64,000 nucleotides of DNA from Undaria pinnatifida (lineage: Eukaryota; Sar; Phaeophyceae; Laminariales; Alariaceae), in contig JABAKD010000002.1 in NCBI GenBank assembly GCA_012845835.1, positions 22,316,454 through 22,380,453 on the forward strand, given 5' to 3'. Below the pieces are notes generated by a model, which worked only from the letters and a program-made list of their open reading frames with translations, was not told the DNA's origin and searched no databases. This document shows, in pieces, positions 55,296 through 64,000 of this stretch; within the stretch, counting starts at the first letter, position 1; the number at the start of each line of letters is the position of its first letter. The position numbers and the translations under genes were made by a program.

Positions 55296-56237
55296 ATGTA
55301 ATACTACGTAGCAGAACCTAGTTTGAACCCCTGACTGCAACCTTACATGGCATCTGCTGTGTTCCAGTATTATCACACCGAGACGACCCCGCCCAACGCA
55401 CAAAATTCAGAATTTAAATATTAGTCTACCAGGTACACTATACCTGTGGAATAAAAAAAAGATATTCACGGGGGACGTTCCCTGCCACCCCAGCGACCCA
55501 GCGACCAGCGACCAGCGAATGCCCACGCTGCTAGTCACTGCGCGTGACGCCCGTTCAAGGAGTACGGGAGCGCCCCGATGTTGAAACAGCACTGCACTCG
55601 CGCTTCGTACCGGTACAGTAAACGTCCTCACACCGAGACGGGCAATTTTGTACAGAGGTTATCGTACAGAGGCCATAAAAAGTCGGGGAGGATATGTTAT
55701 CCTCCCCTTTGTCGGCGTGATCACCTGCATATTCCAAAGAAGGTACTTACTTGCAGTAGAGCAGCACTTGCGCTTGGAGCTCTTCGCAGACATACTGCAG
55801 TAGTAGTAGATAGCAGCACAACTGCTGGGTTTCCTTGAAGGCAGTGCTACAAACCCAGAAAAAGAGAGCGCGATGCGAACAACAGCAGTGCATCGGTGTG
55901 GATTATCTTGGGTGCACTTGAGCTTGGTGGTGGTGGGCTTCATCGTGAAAGCTTCGTCAGCTTCGTTTCTGCCCGTCGTCGCGGGTGTACTGATTGGCGG
56001 GGTACTTGGACGGGTATCCAAACGGCACCAGGTACGCGCGCAATCGCACAACTCGAAATGTGGTTGCAGCATATTGATGTACCCGTACATGTGTTGCCTC
56101 TTGGTACTGGGTACTCCTATCGGTGTTATACATGTGACAATCACCACAGGTACTTTCCTGGTTCCAAGTACCGCTTTTTGGTACCTGACGCTGGTATGAT
56201 ATTTGAAATGCATCCGTGGAATCCACTCTTCTGGCTA
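55296..56237. other. unassigned region left of the large TIR element
   Basis: Overlapping frames of 86-184 codons on both strands at 55.6-56.25 kb show no recognised domain. CAGCGACC is repeated near 55490-55520. A tRNA-like GTTTGAACCCCTGACTGC (~55320) could be an old SINE. Confidence 0.35.
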
Positions 56238-56758
56238 CAGCAGTAGGGGAGCCTATATAAGGCGGTCTGAATAAGGCGGTCGTTCGAGATAGGGCAGTCG
56301 AAAACTGCTTGACACGACAGAAGATGCGAATAGGGCGGATACCGCCCTATATAGCAACGAACCCTATATAAGGCGGTAGCCGCCTATTCCGGGCGCCTAC
56401 CGCCCTATTTAGGGCCTTACCCAATAAGCTAGCATCTATTTTGGCTTATATTGGCTTCTTGAGCCTATGGAAAAGCTTATGTCCGAGCGAGCGTAGCCAA
56501 CATGCCGTCCTTGAAAATTAGTTATAAAATAGCTTACGTGAGAGCATAACTAGGCAAATCGAGCATAAAATGGTTATGCCCGCCCCCATTTCGGGTGTAT
56601 ATATATGTGCGTCTGATTGTCTGGCAGCACGGTGGAGACGCCAAATGGGTGGCCGCACGGAAATAATACAAACTCACGAGGCTTAATTACACTTATTGTC
56701 GGCTCTGATTATCGCGACATTGGACGGTCCCACATAAGAACACATAAACACGCGAAGG

Positions 56759-57131
56759 ATGAGTACGTACCACATCTTAGCTTCTAACGCTGACGCCGGG
56801 TACGATCTGTGGCGATTCTGGCATGACATTAGGCTTATTATTTATGCTGCCGCGTTGGTATTATGTTGCAAAGGACATCGCGTTGATTCAGTCATCCTCC
56901 GCGTTGTTCATGGAACGGATATTTTCTATTCTGCGCGCTTGTATGGACGAGAGGCAGGAGTCTAGCTTCAGTGACCGTATTGCAGCATCCGCTCTTTTGA
57001 AGTACTTACTGTACAAAAGGGGACGGGGAAAGCAGCATTGCGTCGTGCGGAGTGCGGGGGTGCTGGGTAGTCCGCTCTGTTTGGCTGGCTCGCTAGCTCT
57101 GTTTTTGCTGTCGAGTTTCGAGTACATGTAG
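56759..57131 (+). pseudogene. hAT-like transposase C-terminal (dimerisation) fragment
   Basis: Two overlapping frames; the 56823-57131 frame reads LPRWYYVAKDIALIQSSSAL, MERIFSILRACMDERQE, DRIAASALLKYL. This resembles the hAT C-terminal dimerisation domain ('P.....A..[VL]L...SS[AS]..ER.FS......D.R...L......A...L'). The catalytic DDE core and N-terminus are absent. The start in the 56759 frame (WRFWHDI) is shifted. It sits inside element A, whose TA flanks do not suit a hAT, so it may be a nested remnant. Confidence 0.55.
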
Positions 57132-57224
57132 CTCTAGAGAGTTCAAGAAAGTTTTCCAATTGACATAGTGGTGCGGTGGTATGGAAAAGGCAGCAAGGCA
57201 CTGTGCGCACAGTGCTGTACCTGG

Positions 57225-57360
57225 TATATTAGTCTATAAAAATAAAATTACACTCCGCTGTGAGATCGGATATTTTGTCGAAACTCATCTTCGCACGCTG
57301 TGTGTGATACTCCGATCGCGCGTATTACGGGTTGTGTGTTAAGGATATAGGTCCTGTATA
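57225..57360. repeat. foldback-family left end
   Basis: AAAATTACACTCCGCTGTGA, CGAAACTCATCTTCGCACGC, GATCGCGCGTATTACGGG, AAGGATATAGGTCC; truncated at ~57355. Confidence 0.8.
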
Positions 57361-57873
57361 TATATGGACACAACACACAACAGCAGCACAGTAGTAGTAT
57401 GATACGAAGTACGGACGTAAATATATATTTCAAAGTATATAGTCTAGGAGTATGGACTTCGTAGTCTATACGGAGTATATATTTTACAGCACTGACACAC
57501 CTGCACCTGCCATGTGGCTTGTAGAAAAAAAAACAATTAGTCTAGCCGAAGAACTGACGTTTCACGAGCTTATCGACGACAAGCAAGGATGCCCAACGAG
57601 TGTTAGACGAGCAAACACGCTTTTATCGAACAAATATCAAGCTAGAGATGGAACAAAGAGCGAGCATAAGTCGAGCTTATCCGCGCAAATCTGGCATAAA
57701 TCGCGAGCTTATTTCCAGTTTTAAAGCCTAGGCCCGCTAAAAAGAAGAAAGCTTGTACCTGGTATCAGAGAATAAAAAAGCTTCTCGGGTAAGGCCCTAG
57801 CCCTATTCAGAGCGGCTACCGCCCTATCCACGGCCTACTTTCGCCTCCATATCAGTATAAAACCTCGCTCTGG

Positions 57874-58300
57874 TGTGTGAGGAAGTAGACTTAAATTGTT
57901 GCACAACAAATGCTACTCGAGTTATTTCCTTCTAAACTCGTTTTTCCACCACCTACTCCCCCACTTAACCTGACATATTTCCCAGTTTATGTTAGGAACC
58001 CCTATGTGATACCTAGTATCCAACGCGACTTTTTCGGTATTGGAGTGACTTGCAATGATCCTACAAGTATGCGTTGCTCTCATCGTTGTTTTCAAGTGAT
58101 TGAGTTTTACAGGTTCTTGAATTGTGAGATAATCCCTTTTTCTTTTTCTTTTTCTGGGAAAGACGGTGAGAATCAAACCAGCGACTTAACTGTTCATATT
58201 TTCACATCCTGTCTGCGACGCTATTGTGAGGAAGTAGACTAAAAATGTTGCACAGCTACTCGAGTTATTCCCTTCTAAACTCGTTTTTCCACCACCGGTG
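57874..58300. repeat. direct repeats of ~75 bp around a tRNA-like segment
   Basis: GTGAGGAAGTAGACT ... CTCGTTTTTCCACCACC occurs at 57877-57953 and 58227-58295. Between them, on the minus strand, lies GCTGGTTTGATTCTCACC, a B-box-like block with a T-rich (TTTTTC) stretch. Confidence 0.65.
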
Positions 58301-58405
58301 CTGCTTTTGAGCGAGGTATAGGCAGCAGTATCACATCCCTACTGCTGTTGTTGCTGCTGCGAGAACACACACCCCTAGCACACAACGAACAGAGGGATAC
58401 GCACG

Positions 58406-58894
58406 ATGCCCTGTGCAGCAGGCAAACTGTGTTGGGTTCCAGCCCGCACCCCCGAGGGCCCTGACGGCCACGAATGTCGCGGAAAATGCAGTGGTCGACT
58501 GCACGGAATCTGTGGTGAAGCCGATCCGGACTGCGACAACCCAATGCAGTGCGTCTGCCATGATTGCCTTGCCGCCAAGCGATCTTCGAAGGGCAAGCGC
58601 AAGGCGGTCAAACCCCAGGCGGAAAAGCGCAAGGCGTCAGACACAGACGGTGTTGGTGATACGACGGGGCACGGGGGCGGTGCCCCCCCAGCCTACGTGG
58701 AACTTCCGTCGCACTTCGTTTATCTGGAGAGCGCAGCGGAGGCGTGCGGCAATGGCGATGCCTCCTTATATCTGCAGAAGACCAGGATGTCGTTCATCAA
58801 AGCGCATGCCTCTAAGCCAGTGCAGCAGGCAGACATGAGGCAATTTTGTGAGCCTCAACAAGGCCAAGGGGGGGGGCACAGCGGAGGACTGTAG
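58406..58894 (+). CDS. small zinc-finger protein of TIR element A
   Basis: 162 codons from ATG, ending TAG, uninterrupted. N-terminus: MPCAAGKLCWVP (C-x5-C), then GHECRGKCSGRLHGIC (H-x-C-x3-C-x4-H-x2-C) and CVCHDC. A basic linker (SSKGKRKAVKPQAEKRK) follows, then an acidic/Gly stretch, and a C-terminal helical segment ESAAEACGNGDASLYLQKTR, MSFIKAHASKPVQQADM. The same two-part architecture is present on the minus strand of element B (60924-61467). I do not recognise the family; zinc-binding and DNA- or protein-binding roles are inferred from the Cys/His spacing. No DDE triad is visible, so it is not itself an obvious transposase. Confidence 0.65.
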   Translation: MPCAAGKLCWVPARTPEGPDGHECRGKCSGRLHGICGEADPDCDNPMQCVCHDCLAAKRSSKGKRKAVKPQAEKRKASDTDGVGDTTGHGGGAPPAYVELPSHFVYLESAAEACGNGDASLYLQKTRMSFIKAHASKPVQQADMRQFCEPQQGQGGGHSGGL

Positions 58895-58952
58895 TGCAGT
58901 ACAGTAGTCAGTACAGTATTACAGTGCCGTAGATTAGGTTGGAGCTCTGTTA

Positions 58953-59158
58953 TGAATGTGTAGCGAGGACCGCCGATAGGGACAGCTCACGCTACCGCTA
59001 TAGTGGGACCCGGGACACGCCAGCTAGCGCTGCGTTGCGAAAGCAATTGAGTTAAATCGACACACGATGCGTATGAAAATACGTGGAAGTGTGGTGAGCT
59101 TGAGCTTTCTTTTTCCCCATCCGCCGGAAGACAGAAAAAAAAAAAAAAAAAAAAAAAT
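58953..59158 (+). mobile_element. poly(A)-tailed retroinsert, family E, shorter copy
   Basis: CGCCGATAGGGACAGCTCAC to CCCCATCCGCCGGAAGACAG and ~23 A. Its 5' end starts about 130 bp further in than the 51809 copy. Confidence 0.82.
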
Positions 59159-59701
59159 GTAGCAGAGCAAAGACGTCTCTCCATACACAACAGAGTAGTA
59201 CGGCAGTGTGTATCTTCTCTGGGTGGAGTGCGTCTTTGGCGGGCTCTGTCGCCCGCAGCTCAATTAATATTATACTTCTCGACATGCAAAGTTCGTGTGC
59301 ACCCGTCTGCTCTGCTGTGCTTTGGTGTGTATTTGACACCACACGTATGTACTGGGTTCAGCACTGGTACTGCCGCAGCGCTGCACCTTCCTTCTCCGAG
59401 CATACGTATGGCATCCCTCTTCGTGACGCCCTCTGGGTCATCTTCTGGGTCAAAGGCACTCTGTGCCGTACCTTAACCCCTTGAGAGCCCCAAAAACCCT
59501 CCCTACACTCATACCAAGTAATCTGGTCTCCATGTGGGGACTGCGGTGCTAAAGGGGTTAAAAGGCTGTATGCACTGAATAGGGCGGTTACCGCCTTATT
59601 GGGATATCACCAAAAGCCCAATAGGGCGGTCAACCCCCCTAACTTCAATAGGGCGATCTTTCGAGATAGGGTGGTCAAAATCTCGGTGCACTATACCACC
59701 T

Positions 59702-59803
59702 GGGGTATTCCTCAGCTCCAGAGTGTCTGGAGCCTGTCCTGTGACCACGGACTTGATTATGCGAGTTAATGTGAGAACAACAACAACAACAACAACAACA
59801 ACC
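59702..59803 (+). mobile_element. LINE 3' end with (AAC)9, very short copy
   Basis: TGGGGTATTCCTCAGCTCCA to GCGAGTTAATGTGAGAACAA and the AAC run, placed inside the right subterminal repeats of element A. Confidence 0.85.
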
Positions 59804-59855
59804 GCCTTATATAGGCCCCCCCACTGTACGTACTTCCAGTCTATAGTCGTGAGTC

Positions 59856-60255
59856 GTTGTTGTTGTTGTCTCACATTATCTCTTGTCACAACTCAAGAGT
59901 CCGTGGTCACACAAAGGTCCTGGAGCCCTAGGAAGATCCGAAAACCCAAATGAAATCAAAATGCGTCCGGGAAATACTACGCTTTCCCACCTGAACCGCA
60001 CGATATGAAGGCGCACAAGTGAAATGATCCAATGTGCAAACCGAACTCAAATGGCCGCAGGTATCCACTCAACTGCAGCATAGAAGAGTTCCTCCGTTCC
60101 CACAACTAACCAACTCGCGGCTACAAACTACAGAGGTTGGGCTGCCTGCACCGTACGAACCGCACGGTAATCGTGAGTATAGACGAACGCGCCTGCTGTC
60201 TGGAGTGCTGTCAGAGTGACGACGCGCGGGTAGGCAATGAAAAAATCGCAAACGA
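59856..60255 (-). repeat. AAC-tailed family D', minus copy
   Basis: (GTT)5 then CTCACATTATCTCTTGTCAC, GGTAATCGTGAGTATAGACG and TGTCAGAGTGACGACGCGCG. Fills the gap between elements A and B. Confidence 0.78.
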
Positions 60256-60923
60256 ACCGAAAACCATCTACAAGTAGATGGCCCTCTATAGTGGCATATA
60301 GGGGCAAGACCAAATGGTGCCACCATTCGGGGCAGCGCCACTATTCGATATAGCATGATAGTGGCACTATTGCCACTATTGCAAGGCCAATAGTGGCAAT
60401 TTTGCCACTATATCGAATAAGAAGCTTCGATGTTCACGATATCGACAGCGGTTCATTGAATCTACACTCGCATGCGCTGTTACATGCGGGTAAAGCCGTG
60501 TACTGCTGCACTCCTCGTGGTTGAGCATTTGTGTGCAGCAGCAGTATCCGCATGAAACACATGAAATGACACTTGGTTATCCAAGGGTCGCCGAGCCTTC
60601 TGCGGTCAAAACCTACAGTATTTTCATTTTTTAGTGCAGGCAGACCACCGAAACCACGCCCAAACGTGCTGAAGGAGGCACATCATTTGTGTTTTGCCCG
60701 GCGGGCCATGTAACATGGGGTTCAACACACGCAGAAGAAATGACAACAGATAGTAACGCAGAGACGCGAACAACTGAAGCAACCAAGCTTAAAGAGCCAA
60801 ACGCTCTCCACCCCGGCGCATCAACCCAACCGCCACGATGCTCTGCAACTACGTACGAGCACTTTTGGTGTAGGCGTCAGCCGACTGATTGCACTAGGAG
60901 TCGGCAAACGTGCTAATGTCCAT

Positions 60924-61467
60924 CTACCATGCCGGTCTGGCGGAGTGCGCTGCGAAGAACACCATCTTCGCCTTGCGGAGGTAATGACCGGCTTTGCCAA
61001 TGCCACACGACTCTGCGTACTGTTCTAGAAGACCAAAAAGTTCAGCCAGTTCCGCGAACGACGGTAGCGCCTTCTTCCCCCCATCCCCCGCGCTCTCAGA
61101 ACCTTTGGCATTGTCTGGCTCGTCGTCACTGTCCGCCTCTTCCTCGTACGTGTTGTTAACCTTCTCCATGAAAATCTCTTCTGCGTCTTTAGACAGAGTG
61201 TCGGCAAACTCGGCTTGCTCCTCCAACCCGGCCCATTCCTCCACGGCCTTCGACGCACGCTTAGGCTGATTCGAGGAGTCGGGTGTCTTTTGCTTCTTGG
61301 CGATGCACGGGTTGCAGACGCGGTGTATCTCTCTGCCGCCCTCCTCCTCTGGTTCACCACATATTCCATGAAGCCGGCCACCACAGCCAAGGCGACATCC
61401 GTGGCCGTCTTTCTCTCCCAGTGGTTGGTTTGGGAGTACACAGTTCTAGGTCCGCGCAGACTGGCAT
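60924..61467 (-). pseudogene. zinc-finger ORF of element B, one frameshift
   Basis: Start ATG at 61467 reads MPVCADLELCTP (C-x5-C). After a 1-nt shift near 61425 the frame reads GHGCRLGCGGRLHGICGE and HRVCNPC, then a basic KKQK segment, an acidic stretch (EEEADSDDEPDNAKGSE) and the C-terminal LLEQYAESCGIGKAGHYLRK, AKMVFFAAHSARPAW. Module by module it parallels 58406-58894 with perhaps one third identity by eye. The acidic insert makes it longer. Because finger and C-terminal helix are both kept, the ORF is probably a proper element gene. Confidence 0.6.
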
Positions 61468-61605
61468 GATACGTGTGGCGCCCACTGCTGAAGGTGCGTG
61501 TGGGCAGGTGTGGTCCAGCAGTAATGGGGGCCCGCTGTTTGGAACTGCCACTATTGGGTGTGTGAGATGCCCGACATGCCACTATTGAGGGCCCCGTCCT
61601 CAATA

Positions 61606-61690
61606 GTTGTTGTTGTTGTTGTTGTTGTTGTTCTCACATTAACTCGCATAATCAAGTCCGTGGTCACAGGACAGGCTCCAGTCACTCTTA
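61606..61690 (-). mobile_element. LINE 3' end, shortest copy
   Basis: (GTT)8 then CTCACATTAACTCGCATAAT to CAGGCTCCAGTCACTCT, inserted in the right subterminal repeats of element B. Confidence 0.85.
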
Positions 61691-61954
61691 GTGGGAAAGT
61701 GCCACTATATCGGGTTGAAATTTTGCCAGGATATTTTTATGCCACTATTCAGGGCACTTCACTATTCAGGTTGCCACTATAAAGGGCCACCTACTGTTAG
61801 GTCTGGGACTGGAAGTCGATTTGACCCAAAAAAATGGCAGATCTATTCCGAGGGCCAACGCCCGAATGGGTAGGGTGGACCGTAACTGGACCAAGTCCGG
61901 CGGAAGGCCATCTCCCATGGCCAGGGGTTTTGTTAGTGGGTGAGCTTGCGCAAG

Positions 61955-62253
61955 TCCCACACTACCCGGAAAGATGACATTCCGGGTGGCTATCTCCACC
62001 GAAACTGACCCTCCGGGGACAGGCCGGGTCGACATACACACGCACCCGTATACAACGGCAGCTTGCGCTGCCGGGGTTGTAACGAAGACCACTGATGGGG
62101 ACAGCTTACGCTATACCTACAATGGGACCCGAAGGGTGCGCCAGCTAGCGTTGGGCTGCGAAAGCAACTGAGTTAAATCGACACACGATGCGTATGAAAA
62201 TACGTGGAAGTGTGGTGAGCTAAAGCTTTATTTTTCCCCATCCGCCGGAGGAT

Positions 62254-62277
<24 letters not shown>
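61955..62277 (+). mobile_element. poly(A)-tailed retroinsert, family E
   Basis: ATTCCGGGTGGCTATCTCCA to CCCCATCCGCCGGAGGATA and ~24 A. Homology with the 51809 copy starts around here; more 5' sequence may belong to the same insert. Confidence 0.8.
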
Positions 62278-62285
<8 letters not shown>

Positions 62286-62554
62286 TCTATTCGGCGAAAA
62301 CCACCAAAAAATCCGAAAAAATGTCTCGGAGAAAAAAATTGCAAACACTGTTTTTACTTGGTTTTAGACTGAAATAATGTTTGACAGGGTATTACAAAAT
62401 ACGCAACACAGGAGGCGAGTTGGATCCTGAAATTCAACAGACACGTTTAATCAGTGTAAACGGAGGGAAGCACGGATTATTCTGAATTTTCCGTTGTATT
62501 TTGAAGTCTAATCGGACGGAAATGTGCGGGAAAACTCGTGTTTTCTGCTTCTTT

Positions 62555-62870
62555 TTTTTTTTTTTTTATTAGCACACTTTCACTTTCCAGCTGCTGGACA
62601 AGCCGTGGTCACAGGTGTCATCCCTTCTCCTCCCCGGTTCTTGCCTTCAATTTTTATCGCGCATAGGGTTCAGCAATCCCACTGCTCGTCGAGTGTTCAT
62701 CGAATGTTGCTAACTCACGCTCTCGCGCTTTCCGCAAGTCAATTTGTGCACAAGAAAAAGTCCCAACGAATTTTTACGAGTATGCACTCGGCGGGGCTCG
62801 AACTCACGAAACTGACCTATACCAGGCTCGATGATAACCTGATACGCTACCGGGGCGACCGGTCAAAACT
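62555..62870 (-). repeat. SINE family B copy, minus
   Basis: From 62865: GTCGCCCCGGTAGCGTATC head, GAGTTCGAGCCCCGCC (B box, ~62805), then body to TTTCCAGCTGCTGGACAAGC and a T-run at 62554-62567. Confidence 0.78.
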
Positions 62871-63070
62871 TATATTCGTCTCTTGCTCAATGGGGTCAAA
62901 CTAATGCAACTGGGTATTGATTGGTAAAATACCCGCATTTCCCTCCGCCGGGACTTGGAGGAGACAGCAAAGCAATCCGCTCTTAAATCGAGTAAATAGC
63001 CGGCGAGAAATTCGCAAACAAAGTTGGCCCCATTGGGTGATTCTGGCAGAGTGATCGTGCAAAATTAGCC

Positions 63071-63660
63071 ATGGGCAACTCGAAAAAACCTGAAGGTACC
63101 GAACCGAAAGGAAAAAAAAGAAAATTGCAAAGGTCAAGGAGGCTTATCGGGCGCGTACCGGGACCACGACGGCAGACGCGGGCGTGGCTGCACGCCGGGC
63201 GCTTGCCATCCAGCGCGGCGGTGTCGAGGATGCCGAGGGCATCCGTGACCGGGTCGTGAAGCAGCGCGACGAGAGCCGGGTCGAGGCCGCTGAGGCAAAG
63301 TCTTTGCTGCAAGATGTCTCTCAACAGTTGTCCGAGGAGAAAGGCAAACTCAACCTGGAGCAGGACCTCCGACACGAGTCAGATGCAGCCTTGGCCCAAA
63401 CCCGAGTCAAGCTACACGCACAGCAGCAACTTTCCCCGCGAGCTAGAGGTGAAGCGTGCTGCATCGGAGGCGCGCTAGATAGAGTTGGGAAAGACGCTGG
63501 AGGTTCGCAAAAAAGGAAAAACTGCGGCACTGCTGCTGCATAACATCACCATCTTGGAGGAATTCAGATGCATAGGTCTGCTGTCGGCCATCTTGCCGGA
63601 GGGTGCCCCAGAAGATGTGTTCCGCCTACGCTAGCTGTCCCTTGAGTACGCTGCTACACG
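63071..63660 (+). pseudogene. coiled-coil protein fragment with frameshifts
   Basis: ATG at 63071 gives MGNSKKPEGTEPKGKKRK; after an A-run the frame shifts to KVKEAYRARTGTTTADAG and then VKQRDESRVEAAEAKSLLQD and SQQLSEEKGKLNLEQDLRHE, a heptad-rich coiled coil. Another shift near 63435 leads to ELEVKRAASEAR, stop, LEVRKKGKTAALLLHNITIL and EFRCIGLLSAILPEG. Two shifts and a stop suggest a pseudogene, or a gene with unseen introns. Family not recognised. Confidence 0.45.
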
Positions 63661-63687
63661 CGGGGGGTAGAGCAGCACCTACCTCGG

Positions 63688-63688
<1 letters not shown>

Positions 63689-63720
<32 letters not shown>

Positions 63721-63725
63721 GCAGC
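63689..63725 (+). repeat. (CAG)n microsatellite
   Basis: Nine CAG units, one AAG, then two or three more CAG. Confidence 0.9.
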
Positions 63726-63965
63726 TATTTTTTTTCTACACACGCTCCAACTTTTTTTGCCGCAGAACAGCAGCAAGCGGCACAGGCTTCGTTTTGACGA
63801 ATAATTTTTTGCAGGTGATGTGGGGCCTTTCCCCCCATCGCTGATTGGTTGATTTCCTAAAGAGATTTTTTCCCAGAGAACGACCATGGGACATTTTTTT
63901 TCCAAATTCTACGTCTAAAATTTTGCCAGTCCCAGGCCTAACTGTATACAAGTATCCTTGAAAAA

Positions 63966-64000
63966 AATTACCTGTATATTATAAAAATAAAAATACACTC
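63966..64000. repeat. foldback-family left tip, cut by window end
   Basis: TGTATATTATAAAAATAAAA then ATACACTC, identical in layout to the left tip at 51640-51660 and 32354-32380. Confidence 0.7.

Larger units (their letters stand above)
56238..59826. mobile_element. TA-flanked TIR element A (~3.6 kb) carrying a zinc-finger ORF
   Basis: Flanked by TA (56236-56237, 59827-59828). Ends: CAGCAGTAGGGGAGCCTATA and, inverted, CAGTGGGGGGGCCTATATAA, both running into AAGGCGGT. Subterminal AGGGCGGT / ACCGCCCTAT words recur in both orientations at 56260-56415, 57785-57840 and 59578-59690. Inside are a transposase-like fragment, a foldback end, a duplicated segment, the finger ORF, a poly(A) insert (58953-59158) and a LINE tail (59702-59803). 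The element model is inferred from ends; it may be a composite of nested copies. Confidence 0.6.
60271..61796. mobile_element. TIR element B (~1.5 kb) with zinc-finger ORF
   Basis: Ends: CAAGTAGATGGCCCTCTATA (left) and, inverted, CAGTAGGTGGCCCTTTATAG (right), both continuing into AGTGGCA. TA stands before the left end; the right flank is TTA, so the duplication is imperfect. GCCACTAT / ATAGTGGC words recur in both orientations at 60290-60420 and 61545-61790. Contains the finger ORF on the minus strand and a LINE tail. Confidence 0.65.
61794..63944. mobile_element. possible TA-flanked element K (~2.15 kb)
   Basis: Left CTGTTAGGTCTGGGACTGG after TA (61792-61793) and right, inverted, CAGTTAGGCCTGGGACTGG before TA (63945-63946): 17 of 19 bases agree. 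The left end overlaps the right tip of element B by 3 bp. Would contain a family E copy, a SINE B and the coiled-coil frame. Tentative. Confidence 0.4.

Noticed and set aside
55659-56246. 184-codon minus and 116-codon plus overlapping frames
   Set aside because: No domain in either, and both strands are open, which suggests composition rather than coding.

Overview
This is nuclear DNA of a eukaryote. The one confident host gene has many short GC-rich exons separated by GT-AG introns of 0.2-11 kb, and most of the rest is layered transposable-element (TE) sequence. The mix (Ty1/copia LTR element, tyrosine-recombinase retroelement, LINEs, tRNA-headed SINE-like repeats, TIR elements) and the gene structure fit a large-genome heterokont, most likely a brown alga. 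That is an inference from style, not a database match. No bacterial-type operons, rRNA, functional tRNA or CRISPR were seen.

Layout. 1-6275: degraded Ty1/copia element; the left LTR is cut by the window edge and the right LTR is about 785 bp. 6.6-9.7 kb: minus-strand coding-like fragments, including a small Cys/His finger ORF. 10.39-11.53 kb: a ~270-bp tandem array. 12.2-12.75 kb: C-rich repeat. 13.4-18.3 kb: a decayed tyrosine-recombinase (Ngaro/DIRS-like) retroelement on the minus strand, in order RT, RNase H, recombinase. 18.9-19.35 kb: LINE C-terminal fragment, then a poly-G tract. 20.2-22.5 kb: foldback-family and SINE copies.

22.86-40.16 kb: a group II PLP-dependent aromatic-L-amino-acid decarboxylase-like gene on the plus strand. 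I could assemble twelve exons with consistent phase (541 codons plus stop in the modelled part; the start codon is not located). Intron 1 is 11.4 kb and packed with nested repeats; the other introns are 0.2-0.9 kb. The catalytic lysine and PLP-site motifs are kept, but the position aligned to the catalytic-loop tyrosine is isoleucine.

40.2-64 kb: almost entirely repeats. These include a palindromic foldback family (complete copy at 32.36-33.12 kb), a LINE family whose 3' end carries (AAC)n and whose copies are variably 5'-truncated, a poly(A)-tailed family, a 288-bp tandem tRNA-like repeat, a composite ~1.4-kb repeat broken by later insertions, and three TA-flanked TIR elements (49.8, 56.2-59.8 and 60.3-61.8 kb). 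Two of these carry the same small zinc-finger ORF, and a related finger lies at 8.0-8.27 kb. This element and finger family is the best candidate here for something undescribed.
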